64,000 bases of DNA from assembly GCA_947579605.1 (NCBI GenBank), contig OX388322.1:9920001-9984000 (forward strand), written 5' to 3'. Positions 35,826-49,260 of this stretch are shown here, piece after piece. The notes beneath the pieces were generated by a model. The model did no database searches. It had not been told where the DNA came from and was given only the letters and a program-made list of their open reading frames with translations. This DNA is from Athripsodes cinereus. Its lineage: Eukaryota; Arthropoda; Insecta; Trichoptera; Leptoceridae. Within the stretch, counting starts at the first letter, position 1. Every line of letters begins with the position of its first letter. The position numbers and the translations under genes are program-made.

Positions 35826-36339
35826 CTCTAAAGGATATACACCCTATTTTTAAGAGCGACAATTTGACGTTCCGAAAGATAAAGGCTAAAAACTATTATT
35901 CTAAAGTAATTCCGCATTGTGAATCGCTTTATTCGAGCGTGGGCATGACAAAAAAAAGGAATAGAATTTATTTAAATACTAACCAGTATTCTTATATAAT
36001 TATTGTACAAAACGAAGAAAAAGATATGTTAAATGAAATATGATCTTGTGTTATTGATTTCCATGAAGCATAAATTTAGACAATCTCACAGCATATAACT
36101 TTATTAATGGGGTTAAAATTTGTTTAATATATATTTTTAATTTTAAATACCTATTAATTTCGATTGTGAGATTGACAAGTACAAAAATAGTTCTAACTCT
36201 CTAATTTGGTAATAAAGCATATAATTATATATCATAAAACGCCTAGATAATCCAAAAAAGGTTTGATTCAAACAGAACTATGTAAATTTAAAGGCAGAAG
36301 AAAAATTAATTATAACCTAGACAATTTGCTTTGTAAATG

Positions 36340-36440
36340 GGCAGTCATGAGGAAAAACCACCGGGGCCTATTTAAGAATCATAGCACCTTCTGAACAATA
36401 GTGTCTACCTTGCTTTGAATGCCTCCGGACTCCAAATGTC
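36340..36440 (-). repeat. Inverted copy of the retroelement fragment at 5789-6010
   Basis: The minus strand gives gaggcattcaaagcaaggta...actattgttcagaaggtgct, atgattcttaaatagg and ggtggtttttcc. This parallels gaggtgttcaaggcgagatt...ctattgttcaggaggtgtta and ggtggtttttcc at 5911-5992. Confidence 0.6.
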
Positions 36441-39400
36441 AATGATCACAAAAAATGATGTTTCAAATGTTTATTTAATATTAATTTTTTTTATTGATTT
36501 ATCAAATATTACAATCGTTTCGAGTTTTTTTCTCTTTTATGATTAAATTGTAATGAGTTGAAGAGAAATCTGGTGATCAAAGGGCTCTTACATATAATAC
36601 AACATAATCATTATTGAGGAAAAAAACTAAGGTGAGAAAGTGCAATACTAAAATGTACATAAGTATATATATATATTTTATTCATTTAATTATGTAATAT
36701 TATATACGTTGTGGCACTCACTATACATGTATATTTTGATATTGCAAAATTTAAAAAGTGTCTGAAGTAAGGACAACTTTAGTAATGTGATTAAAATCAC
36801 GAGTGGAAATTGTCATGTGCAATTTCTCTATATGACAAATTATGTATTGAAAAATTATGTTATATCAAAACCATGTTAAACTTAGTCGCTCTAACATAAT
36901 ACAAAATGCTACTGACTCATAAGTGATTCTAAAGAAAATTTATTTATTTATTTTATTCTTCTTGCACATCGTCATTCATATAAAAAATAAAATAAAGCAA
37001 TATACACAAGAAAAAATGTGATGATGTGCAGTGGCGAGATTATCACTATATAGTGATTATGTGTTTATTGATTGAAAAACATAATCAATAAACACATATG
37101 ATTTATGTGTTTATTGATAATGTTTTTGAAATACTGCATATACTAAATCATCTTCCCTGATCTCCTGCAAACATACGCGAAAACGTTTTGTTACTATTGA
37201 TCTTACGTAGTGAATATTAAACAGTGTTTTTTCAATTATAATTTTATATCAATTAGAATCCAAATGGATTTCTTCAGTATAAACACAAAATCTTGTGAAT
37301 TATTAATAATTGTTTGGATTTTGAAAAGAAAATATAACATACTGTAATTTTTATTCGTAATTAATCACGATCGTAACGTCGATCAAGTGGACGAGGAGAT
37401 GCTCTGTACACACACACGAAGAACCGCAGAGACTGACAGGAGACAGGTAAGAAGAGGAAAAAAGAAAAACAACAAAATAATACAAGATAGCGAAGATGGT
37501 CGTTCTTTTATGAGGTTAAAATGATCAAACTTGCACAGCAATATAGAAAGTATTACAACACTGATGTGCCACATCAGCTGTTCACTACTATTATAATACC
37601 TATACATAGATATACCTATACATAGCTGTGTTGCCTGTATTTGGTAAAAGGTTAATAACAATACTGTTTCGATACGCGATGTGCAAATTATGATAGTCAT
37701 GTTACATAACCAACCAATACAGTGTTTAAATTAATAACGTGGCAAAAAGCGTGATAATTGACAAGCAACAATTAAAGTAGCCGTTAAATAGACAAAACAC
37801 ACTCAAACAAACAGCTGTTTTTTACTGTCAGCCACATCAACACTTTTTTTATAGTATTGAAAGACTTGGATATTGTTTTTTTGCAAATTTAGTAATGGTT
37901 ATCTTCTGTTTTTAAGTGAAAAAAATATACCTTTTCTAGCTTGATAGTTTTCATAGTGAATGAAGAAGTTATACAGTAAGAAGGAGATAAAGTCTTCTAA
38001 AATTATAAACTTCATTACGAAAAATTCATAAATAAAGAAGTTCACAATCGCAAGAAAGTTGAAGTTACTTAGCTGTGTGCAAATAAGTCATTCATAAGAA
38101 CACAATGCTCATAAAACAATGGTTTTATATTTTTGCGGGTTCGCCAAAATTGGACCTTATACAGTGCAGAGAATAACAATAAAAAAAATACACAATTCCT
38201 TAAATTTGTTTCACATAAATTAAAATCTTGGTGTAGGTGATAGAAGTGTCAAATATAATTAAATACGAGTAGGTACGCATTTTCATATATGACTTTAATG
38301 TCATGTTGTTTAGACGAGCAGTTTCACTAAAATGTGAACAAAAACATCGTAATGTGTTTGTTCATCATTAGTGACATTTGTAAAAGCAATAAAATTGTTA
38401 TAATATGTATTTCACGTTTAGATACAGTAACAGCGAATGCAATCCAGTGAAAGTAACATGTCTGCATTGTAAACCCTATTAATAAAAAAATATGATGCCT
38501 CCAACACAGCTTCCGTTGAGTGTCAACTATATTGCTAAATAAACTTAAATTATTCAATTACTTAATGTTATTTATTTATTTATTTATGTCGGACGTAGAT
38601 ATTTTTTCAATATGAATCATTTTCATAGCAACTGGAAATTAATAAAAAATATTTACACCTTTTTCATATCGTGATGAGTTGGGGTCTTTTTTCAATTCCA
38701 ATATATATACATTTTTTTAATTGAAGAAAATTGATAATAAAATCTTTTAAACCAGACCTAAACCAATTCATAAACTCTTCGATGTACTCTTTTTTCACAT
38801 AACCATATAACTATAATCAAATGATCATTTTATCGTGTTTCAACTTATTTCACAACAGTATTAATAATGTTTTGTTTGATTATTAATATGATTCACTAAT
38901 TTTAAACAATTTTTAGTCCGATTCAACTTACGCGATGTATATCTATATTTTTTCGTATTTGTCGAAGACTACGTTATATTGCATAATTTATTTGTGTTGT
39001 AAATAGTAAACGCCGTATAATTTTTAAATAAATAAACATTCTAAACTTTTGTTCTTCGAAAGACTATTCACTCGTTTGCGAGTGATTAAGACTTCATACA
39101 AAGTATTATAAAATTAGTCTCTAAAACAGTATGTACCTATTGAAAATATTTCTTATTAATTCATATGTATGTTTTAACTCTCTATTAGTGTTATATATAC
39201 AGAGAAACAGATGTAGGTCCAACGAAAATAGATTTGATGACATTATGGTAATTAGAGTGCCAATGCTTAATATTAAAGATAAATAGAAGATAGGCATATG
39301 TAGACATTTCACTTTTCATTATTCAGAGAAAATTTATTTAAATGAATAATTTTAATAATTACATAAAATTATATATTTGAAAATAACAATAGAATAAATG

Positions 39401-41774
39401 CAAATTCATGTAAATTTAGACAAATTGCTAAATTCTTCCATTTAATGGGCTATATTTTATTCTTGTTTTTGTCTATTGTCTTTGTTTTCTGTTTCGCCTG
39501 GTGACATAATCAATATACCTACACAATATAATGTATTTTAACATTTTAAATAATAATATTTTGAAGTATCTATTACATTGCAAAATCGTAACACATGTAC
39601 TAAATATTCGTAAATAGTTTCTTATATTGTAAAAATATACAAAATTTTATTTCATGAAAGACAAAAGTAATACATCATTGATGAATATTCTCCAAGATAA
39701 TATGGCAATGGTCTAGTCGTATGGTGATATGAAAAAATAGTAGAAAACTTCTAGAGTTTTTAAGTTAAAAAAACTTATAAAAATATACACACACAATCAG
39801 AAAATCACGGCTATTGAGTAAAATGACAAAATTAAACAAGAAATTTAAATCATACAAGATGTTTAGTAATTCTATTATGACTTTCGAACCAGCCTTCAAG
39901 GCCTTTTACTTTTCGAAAAATAAAACAGGTGTTTTATTCTACTAAAGATTATATTTTGTGAGAGAGACGTCTTTCGTCTTATGAGGACATTGTCAATCTG
40001 ATTTTAAAAAAACAACATTATTCATATATATAAAATATTTACAATAACAAAACCTTTTACTTTTGTCGTCAGGCAAATGTATAGTTTATATTTTCGTAAC
40101 TTCCACAAGGAGCCGTCTCTCGATAATTTGAACTTTATTAAATAAAACATTATGACTAACTTAATAAATGAATTCAATATATTTATAATAATGAGAAAGT
40201 TATTCTTTACCCAAAAATAGTATTGCCGCTGCATATACAAACCAATAAATTATTGGTACAAATGGTGATGTGCAGTCTATAATTGCATAATACTCAACTC
40301 TAAGCTAAGCAATATAACTATTTAGCGAGTAAATATTAACATAAATGTATAAGGTATTACAAAAGTCTCAGGTACGTAGCATTAATTAACAAATACTTGT
40401 CCACATACATACTGCATACAGGACAACACGACATACAACCTTCTGTAATATAAACAATCAAATTATTTGCACGTATTGCCTATTTGACACTTGTTACTAG
40501 TTAAGCCTTTTCACTCCGTAAATTTTATCTTTGACGCTGAAATCTCCAAGCATCTTCATTAAATAGGTACGTGCTAAATCGGTTTTCATACTACGCTATG
40601 TGAACCTGCAGATGGTATATGATGACGTCATAATAAAGGTATGTTATCTATATTTTATGTATATATTTTCAATTAAAATAATAGCAATAATTAAACACAT
40701 TTTCGACAATCGAATCATGTCCCAACTCAGAAAAGTAGGCAGAAAAGATCGAGCGCCACTTTCTTCTGTCATTGTACACAATAATGTCCACAACATAATT
40801 ATAACACATCTATTTTGTGATGAATTAAATTTTTAGAAAAATTTCGTAACGACTAACCCTTAAAATGAATATGGACTATGTTTAAAATTGCATGGAAACA
40901 ATAATAGTACGAGTATAATTTATATTATTCGTTTATGTTTTCTGAGTATAAAATTTCGATTGTCGACCGGTCGGATACCAGTGTATGATGTTAATATTTT
41001 TGCCGTGTGTGTGGAAACACAATATAAACATATTGAATACATAGAAGTCACATTAATTATTACAAAAGAGGAGATACATAATATTGATTATAATGAATAT
41101 TATTAGCACCTCTCTACATTGCGCTGTAAACATTTTCATGTGATGTTTTGTTGCCTATATTACTCAATACAGTGCAAAATTATTTTGTATGTGTAGGTAG
41201 GTACTAGTCAAAAGTTTTTGCTGTCAAAGGAACGGTGCGTTGTAAAATAGCTTCCATACCATTGCTAACCTTTTACATTAAGTATTCATAAATTTAGCCG
41301 TACCTAATCAACTAAAATATCCCTTTTTTTATTGCTTTAACAGAAAACGGAGTTGACCCTAAAGTTCAAGACAAGAATTTGTAGGGATTATTTATTAAAA
41401 GTAATTTACAGACCCTATGACTCTTACAGGAAAATTTGCGACATTAAATGTCGTCTTTATCAGTAATAAGTAAAGGTATGTCCTATAAATTATTTTATGA
41501 AGTTTCGAACAACACTAAAAATTATATTAAAATTTCATTCTGGTCGATGAGGCTTACAACTATCCCATTACGTTATGTTTTAATAAAGATCACCTGATGG
41601 CGATAATTTAGGATGTTAAATTTATTTTATTTTATGTTAAACATTTCTATCATAATTCACTCGATTGCGGGTGCATTGCCGTGAATTGAAATAAACATTT
41701 CTTTTGGTGTCAATGTCTAAGAATGAAAGTGATTTGCAAGATTGTTTCTTATTTGTATGATAGTTATAGCTTGG
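36441..41774. other. AT-rich stretch, one hairpin, otherwise nothing recognised
   Basis: At about 37060-37125 tatgtgtttattgattga...aaaacataatcaataaacac atat is an inverted repeat, followed by a third, direct copy of tatgtgtttattga. A 105-codon minus frame (37383-37700) and other short frames have no support. No splice-bounded exon was noticed. Confidence 0.4.
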
Positions 41775-42240
41775 ATTGTTTTAAAACGAGTGTTGCGAAG
41801 AAGAAAGTGCTAGTGTTTAAAAAAGAGAATGTGAAAATAAAGGTTGACGATGAATGATCGGAGCAAATGAGTCATTATGTATATTTGGGGAATTCGTTTG
41901 CGAGGGGCGGAAACTGCGATAGGGACATTGAAGCAGAAAAATTGCTGGTGCTAGAGTGACGGTGAAGTTAACAATTTGTCGAACATGAAAAAAATGCTGG
42001 TGTACAATACCATTCAGGTATCGACACTTATGTATGTGCAAGCGAAACATGGACATGGTTGAAGAAGCTCGCTGAGAAGAATGGTTAGTAACACATTGCG
42101 TGAGGATATTAGGAGATGAGAGGATGCCAAAGGAGTGTAGTGGATAGAATTTGTGTAAATATATTTTGATGGTTTAGACATGTGGATTGAATGGATGAAC
42201 AAGAGGGTGTGTTTGTCTGAAAGATAGGGTATAAAAGAAT
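41775..42240 (+). pseudogene. Degraded non-LTR retrotransposon ORF2 fragment
   Basis: Broken frames read VKVDDE, then MSHYVYLGNSFARGGNCDRD and SETWTWLKKLAEKN. The order VLxF...YLGxxFxRxGxxDxDI...YxSETWxxxKK is that of the RT C-terminal region in the same family as 50.0-50.5 kb. The plus-strand DNA continues with ...cgtgaggatattaggagatg..., matching RERVRNEDIRRM-type sequence. Several stops and shifts are present. Confidence 0.72.
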
Positions 42241-42641
42241 TGAATTCGAGATCTCTCAATAGAATGTCCGATACTGTACCATCAGAATTCCGTTCAACTG
42301 AAATAAAATGTGTATGTAGCAAAAAAACCAACAAAACACACCCATATTATTTATAATGGATACAGTTCTATTATGAAAAACCTTAACAGTAATAATCTAG
42401 TAGTAGCAGTAGGTCAGTCTATATACATGTATATAATAATGCATACTATATTCTGTTTAAGTGTATAACCGATATAATATAATAATACGTAATAATAGTA
42501 TAACCGATATTGTTATAGAATAAAGGCAACAGTAAATAACGTTGTTCTTATGTTACCGGTATAGTGAAATATTATGTTTTTAATATGACATCGAAGTATC
42601 GGTATTATAATCGGTAAGTATCTAGAATATCATTGGTATTA

Positions 42642-43021
42642 CACTATGGCCCATAAGTGTGGAAAATTTGTGACAAAATGTGTTTTTTAATAATACATTC
42701 CTTCCGTGGTGCCCTCGGCAAGTAATAGATATACCACTCTTTTTCGTTGATTTTTGAGCGTCCCGTAAAAGGTAGATTTGTACAACATTACATTTAAGAT
42801 ATTGATGATAAATTAGCTACTCCGTTAGCTATCCCATTCGTGGGATGTGTCAACATGGTGTGAATGAAATAAAGCACATTTATCCTCCAAAATAAATAAG
42901 AATAATCTAAAATTAAAAACAAAAAGAAAAGGTACCGAACAAAGATCAAGAAATATATTGGATTATTTGTTGGAAAATACAACATTTCGTCAAAATATGT
43001 CCACACTTATGACCAATAGTG
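42642..43021. mobile_element. Tc1/mariner-like MITE (380 bp)
   Basis: The left end CACTATGGCCCATAAGTGTG and the inverse of the right end (CACTATTGGTCATAAGTGTG) match over about 45 bp with several mismatches. A TA precedes the left end (42640-42641); the right flank reads TT, so the expected TA duplication is decayed on that side. A copy of repeat T (42815-42862) sits inside. No transposase remains. Confidence 0.68.
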
Positions 43022-43364
43022 TTTGTAGCGATAATATTATTTAATCTGTGGATAGAGATAGATAGATGTAACAGTACTACTCTACTTTCACTCTCGTTGC
43101 TGCATATTATTGTTACATAAAACTCTGCTGTTCTTATACACAGATACTCAACGACTATCTCTCACTCGACACTATACGATCTTGTCTGACTTTATAGATA
43201 CTTTTGCGGTTACAAATTTAGGTAAACGAAAATGTTTTTCGAATTTGAGAATACTTTATTTAAAATATTTTGTGTTCTAGTATAATGAGAGGTAATTTCT
43301 AATTTGAAAATATAGAAAACCACTTTGTTAAATAAATATCAAAGAAATGGACTTTAAAACCTCC

Positions 43365-43490
43365 TCAACATATTCATACTAAACAGTAGCTTATATAGTG
43401 AAGGTGGAGAAGTAGGTCGACAGCATAAAATTCGAACCAGAGAGTACTCGATTGAAAATCTAAGCTTCTATTATCAAACTACCGACCCCC
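43365..43490 (-). repeat. tRNA-derived SINE family C, copy 2 (degraded)
   Basis: The minus strand reads GGTCGGTAGTTTGATAATAG...TTTTCAATCGAG...CTGGTTCGAA, then caccttcactatataagcta. This aligns with the 18085 copy across box A and box B. Confidence 0.6.
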
Positions 43491-43600
43491 TCAATTTAAA
43501 ATTTGATTAGGCTGAAAATGTGTATAATCAAAAAGCGTGTCCTTAGATATAATAAATTGTTACAAATGGTTTAAGGGAAAACCCATAACGTTATTAGTAA

Positions 43601-43666
43601 CTTTTTTTTTTAAAAAAAAAGATATATCTGGGTTTTGTTATAAACCCAAATACAACCTTATACACT
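43601..43666 (-). repeat. tRNA-derived SINE family B, copy 4 (3' end only)
   Basis: Only the tail of the family remains, inverted: gatatatctgggttttgtta then taaacccaaatacaacctta tacac, with poly-T and poly-A runs at 43602-43620. The tRNA head is missing. Confidence 0.7.
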
Positions 43667-46514
43667 GTTGGTATATACTTCATACAAATAGTCACATTAC
43701 TTCATAATAGCTAACATTCTATTCTACACGTTGCATTAATCCGTGATAAAGTGCAAAGGTACATAAAGTTACCTACATACATAATATTACTTAGGTACAC
43801 TAAACATAACAGTGATTGAAGTTATTTCATAAGATAGGTATGGTTGAATTAGACATGTATAGTTTTTACTAGATGTTATTTTTTATTTTATCATTTGACG
43901 GAATGATTAATAAAGACATGGTCAATTTATCTTAAATGCTTAGTTTTTGAAAGACGATAAAAAAAGGTTTGTCGAATAAAAACCAATATTAGAATTTTTT
44001 TAATTTTGTTAGAATGTTGATAATATGTATTAAATAAAAGTTAATTGAGTTAAAAACCGATTCAAAAGACGGCTTGTCGCGAGAGCTACATATTTCTTCC
44101 AGTTATCCCAAGTAATAAAGGTTAAAATTAAAAAAATATTCTTTATATTTACCTAATACGTTACTAAATAAATATAATATCAATAATTTGATACGTAAAA
44201 CTGAATCAAAATAAAGATCAAATAATAATTCATCATCTGAATATTTTTTCAATGCCATTATTATCATTAAAATAATAAACAATTCGTTCACATGTGAAAT
44301 TATAGAACTCAAAAACATTTTTTACAATGGGTCATTGCACGATTTCGATATTTCGTTGATATAAATATAGGGTTAGTATAGTAAGTGATATAATGGTGCA
44401 TTGGTAATTAAAGGCAATCATATACATTTTGAACATTTCTTGCCCTTGATACGTCATTGTATGGGAAACATTATAATTAAATCGTGTAGAACACTATTTA
44501 CTTAGGTAATTTAGTATTCACAGCAAACAATCTGCTTTGTTTAAGTGTTGAAATTAAGTAATATTTGATAATTGAAAATGAAGTGATAATTTGATTATGA
44601 GAGAAAAAGTAAATTAAGTTAAAAGAGAATTCTTCATCAACTGTTTCCTAATTGATGCTAAAGATTGAGGTGTACAAAATTTTAACAGTCTTGTAGATAA
44701 TGCAATGAATACTTATCATTCAAGTGTATTAGAGAAAAATTGATTGCGAAATTGAAACGTTTGAAAATGTTTTGTGAAATTACAGACCTTATTTTATTGC
44801 TGTTTATTTCACGAATATTATCATTTTTATGACTAAGCACCCAAAGACGAGGAAATGATACGAGTTCACAATAATCAATAAATATTATGGGTTATAAATG
44901 GAGAGAATATAAAAAAATGAATTCAATTAAAATATCGAGTAATCATTTGATTTATTTTATATATATGAAGCATTATAGTTTTGTAGAATATAAACAAATA
45001 CAATTCATTTTGAAATATGACTCATTCTCCTTAATAAATTCAAGTAAAACTTAATAGATTCTTTATAAGTAAACAAAAATATTTAACCTTGATTAAAGTG
45101 TGACTGTGATAAATACCTACTTGATCTGTTCTTGTAATGTATCAATCATTTTCTTAATTACCTATCATAATAAAATTAAATATGGACTGAATCAAAACAT
45201 GTTCAGGATTCAATTAAAATGAATATACATAGGTATTAAAAAATCCTTTATATAGCATAGCCGATGGCTACGTGTAAATATCCTTGCTCTGACCCTGTTA
45301 GTGAACTAAAAAATACTGCAATTCTCAAATAACCATGGTACAAGTCTCTTGTCCACTCACGTGTACTACGTTTACCTTACAACCAATCTGCCCACACTAC
45401 ATTACATATTCATTTAACCAGTTCACGAAGTATATACAAGTTCATAATAATTTATCTATTTTATTTTTTGTAACGTTGGATTCTGTCGTATTTCTTCAAA
45501 ACTGTTAACGTTTCTATCTTAAAAACAGGAAACCTCATCCCTTCAGATTGATTTAGGAGCAATGGCGATGAGCCCAGATGTTTTTTCGTTTGTCCCATTT
45601 TACAGTCTTGAGACCGTCTCAAAAGCGATGGTAAATAGTGCAGTCTTTAATTTGCTCTTGAAGCTGATGAAAGGTCAAGTTAAGGCAAATAGACTGGAGA
45701 CAGGTCAAGTCAAGGCAAATAAAAAAACTTTTTCCTGTAAAATTGATATTGATTCGATATATTCATCACATGAATGGTTAATTTTAGAAGAAGGTTAACT
45801 TTAGAATATTTAACATCAAAAATAAAACAGCCAGAAATGGGTTAATGTTAAACGCAAAAACGTTTCAGACCTATTTATAACCATTATTGACGAGAATTTC
45901 AAAACTAATATGCTTGTTTAACTAACAAAATTGACACTCAAAATTGTTGAATAGAATGTTTCAATTTTAAGAAACCGTACGAACATTCCGCGTCATTTGC
46001 AATCAAAACGCGAATAAATAATTTACAACAATATCTGAACATTAGAATGTGCACATTTTGCCAAACCTAGAAACGTATATTTTGATATTGATAATAAATG
46101 TATGCATACGAGAGCATTTAGATATAATAATTTGCTGAAGGAATGCGGAATAGAAATGAAAGGGTCCAAGCCTTAATGTGAGGTATATAACAACCCAATA
46201 TAGATATAAGATGCAGTATAACTTGTACGGACACAAAGTGTTTAGAACATTATGAACATTCGCTATATTATATTGTATCCAGTGTAAAGAACTGCCATAC
46301 ATAAATTAGATAAATATAGCTAGTGGAATGAATAAATAACTTTAAAATATCTACGCCTTCTATTCGCTAAACAATAATGAACATTAATGTGAAGAAAATT
46401 CCAGATTCATGTTTTTGTCTCTGGTAGAAGTTTTTATGTAAGTTTTGAGTGATTTTTTTGATTATATTTTAGTACTCTATTTTTTCGGTGGTAACCTTAT
46501 GAAAGTTCATTTTT
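43667..46514. other. AT-rich stretch, nothing firmly recognised
   Basis: A 78-codon plus ORF (45562-45798) contains a direct repeat of ggtcaagt(t/c)aaggcaaata and has no recognisable domain. No other supported feature. Confidence 0.35.
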
Positions 46515-46635
46515 ATTAATATTAAAATGATTTAGTTAAAACACTGAAGATGGACTAAGTCCGAAAGGCCTCTGCCAAAATAAAATTTATACAGAGAAAG
46601 TTACAATGTTTTAACTAAATCATTTTAATATTAAT
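46515..46635 (+). repeat. Inverted repeat with 29-bp perfect arms and hammerhead-ribozyme-like core
   Basis: The arms ATTAATATTAAAATGATTTA... (46515-46543) and the exact inverse (46607-46635) enclose CTGAAGA-TGGACTAAGTCC-GAAA-GGCCTCTGCC...CAGAG. CTGAAGA fits the hammerhead box CUGANGA and starts directly after the left arm. GGAC/GTCC would be stem II, GAAA the second box, CTCTG/CAGAG part of stem III, and the arms stem I. Against it: an extra T before stem II, and AA instead of UH at the expected cleavage position. It is either a decayed hammerhead-bearing retroelement piece (as known in Penelope-like elements) or a MITE with a chance match. Confidence 0.45.
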
Positions 46636-48658
46636 TATATTTTAGCTTGTTGAATTGCAATTACAACTGATTGTTATGTTAACTTCTTATCGACAAAGCT
46701 AAAAACAAATCATGCGCTCTTTGCATGTTTATTATAATAAATAGTTGAGTGTAGACTGACTAAATTGTGGAAGATGCTTTAGTGGCATTGACTGATAAAT
46801 TTATATGTCAAGATTTTAATAAACACAGATCAAAAACTAAAAAAAAAAGTTGCAAACATTACTTTACTATGTTTTGACAAAAATTAAACAATTTTGAACA
46901 AATATGTATATAGACTAGATATTGTTTATTTACAAAGTAGTATATTTATTTGAATCCAATTATATTATATAGACATTTATATTAGTTGTAAAATGTATAA
47001 TTTGTATCAATCTGCATTATCTTAAAGTTTTTATCTCAAACTGCATCTGTTATTACATACCTGGATATCTAAATCAGATCATTGTATCACTACTACAATC
47101 TAGGTTGGTGCGTATATATTTAATGAAAGATAAAATGAATAATTAAAGTTCTTGGAAGTGATTATTAGTGTCAATCGAGGGACGTCATGTGGCGTAGGTC
47201 GTGAAAAGTGGATTAAATAAGCAATAAATATTATAATTAAAGATTCAATAATACATAACGTTTATGTAATCGAGTCTACGCTGTCATTAAGACGTATCTA
47301 CACGATATTATTAAATGAAATGCACTGTGGATAAATCAGAGCAAAAAAATACGAGTTTTAACTGCTTGTTATATAATAAACTGATATGTAAATCGAATTA
47401 ATATTTACATAAGGAGATTATGCAGCACACCACACGTGCAGATATATCAATGTCTAGTGTATTTAATCAAAATACAAAAATATATATCAAGATATATATA
47501 CCAACTAATTTGTTAATAATAATACACTTTATACATTTATCATTTCAAAAGTAGTTTCACTCTTCGTAGAACTGTAAAGTGTAGAGGAGTCTCTCTCATT
47601 CAGATATGAGACTAACTTCATTTCTTTCTTTGTAAAGTTTTTGGGAGCTTTTGAATGGGGCAACATTTACATCAAACAATAAAGATTTTTAATGACTGAA
47701 CTTTGATCTTTGAGACTCAATAAAAATAATATATTTAGGCTGATTTATGCTTTTATTGCAGTATTTATTTATGATAAATCCTATAGTTTGCAGGTATTCG
47801 AAAGTTAAATTTCATTTATAAATTAATGGACATTTTTCTTTTGAACAATATTTCAATTGTTTTCTTTATTCTCTTCTACTTCTCAAGGTAATTCATTATT
47901 ATGCGAGTGGTTTAGAAATATTTTCTTTAATACGATACATAACTAGGATTGATTTTGTTGGATAAAACATTTTTTCATAAATAACATAGTTGGTACTGTA
48001 TAATAATTAAACGGCTCATAAAATATATCTGATTTCAAAGAAATAAGATCATTAATTTAACTGGCAATGCAAAAGTTTCATCATACGATGAAAAATAGAT
48101 AAATAAATTCTAAATTTGGACAAATATCGTGATGGAGTTATTTTGTAGGTCTGGTATGCAGGTAATGAAATATGCATATTATGTAGCTATTTCTAGCAGT
48201 ACAGAACACTTGGTTGTACATATGTTATAAAATAAGAACGTGACTATGATTTTATAAGTAAGTTATGTGATTAATAATTATTTTCTATGCCATAGTTACA
48301 CAAGTTAGTTAGTAGGCTAAATTTGATTTATAGGGGTAAGTAGGAAAATGCACAATGTAGCACAGATTATCAATATTATTTATTAGGCAATAAAACCAAT
48401 GTATTTTTAATTCTCTAATTAACTCGTGTTCTCGTATTACGAAATAGACAGTGAAGTTTAGTACGTAGAAGACATTTATTGTATTAAATGTTCATAGAAT
48501 CGTTTTTACTAATAAGGGTCGGGGGAGACAGTGTCACTTGGTGGTTTCCGAGACAGCATTGTAAAAAATAACACAAAGATGACCAAAAAATATTGTGTAT
48601 AAATACAATAAACAATGTATTTAAAAAATATCACCAAATGCACTCTTTGCCTACTCCA
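46636..48658. other. AT-rich stretch, nothing recognised
   Basis: No ORF, shared repeat or splice-bounded exon was noticed. Confidence 0.35.
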
Positions 48659-48871
48659 GCAGGGTTACTCTTGACAAAACTAAACACGATCTTAATCTAG
48701 TCTTGATCTTGATCATACGACGCACGAAGGGACTATGGTCAAAAACACCGCGCTACCGCTAACGCGTAATCGGTTTGTGTGTATTTTTGGCCAATAGTCA
48801 CTTCGTGCGTCGTATGATCAAGATCAAGACTAGATTAAGATCGTGTTTAGTTTTGTCAAGAGTAACCCTGC
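48659..48871. mobile_element. MITE family M, copy 1, with 71-bp perfect terminal inverted repeats
   Basis: The left arm GCAGGGTTACTCTTGACAAA... (48659-48729) is the exact inverse of 48801-48871, and the match goes on imperfectly for about 17 more bases. The interior is about 35 bp and GC-richer. If the element is CAGGGTTACTC...GAGTAACCCTG (48660-48870), the flanks are CAG at 48657-48659 and 48871-48873, a possible 3-bp target duplication. A relative is at 53166-53274. The superfamily is open. Confidence 0.85.
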
Positions 48872-49037
48872 AGTTCTGTTAAAGAAATTGTATAATAAAT
48901 TAAGATTCTTATTTACTTTTATTTTATTCGTTAAATTATTCAATAGAATTAGTATTGAACTTTAAAAGAATGTAAACCTTGTTGGAAATAGGTTTGAGTT
49001 TCGAATTTTCCTACTAATATGCTTCTTACACTAATAA

Positions 49038-49260
49038 CATACAAAGACAATTCACACAGATCGAGCTAGTCCCAAACTGAGATGTGAATCTTGTATTATG
49101 GGTACTAATGCGACGATACATATATACAATGCACTGCACACACATACATGTAACACCCAGACCCAGGACAATTTGAAAAAGATCATTCTTCACTTTGCCC
49201 AGGCCGGGACCTCGTGACTCAAAGGCAAGAGCATTACATCCGCGCCACACCGGCCGACAT
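49038..49260 (-). repeat. tRNA-derived SINE family A, copy 4 (box B deleted)
   Basis: This is a full body and tail, but the minus-strand head reads ...ACGAGGTCCCGGCCTGGGCA: the GGGTTCGATTC part of box B has been lost by a deletion of about 12 bp. Box A is present (GTGTGGCGCGGATGTAATGC). Confidence 0.82.

Noticed and set aside
37383..37700. 105-codon minus-strand frame with hydrophobic segments
   Set aside because: No splice context, no repeat relationship and AT-driven composition; most likely chance.
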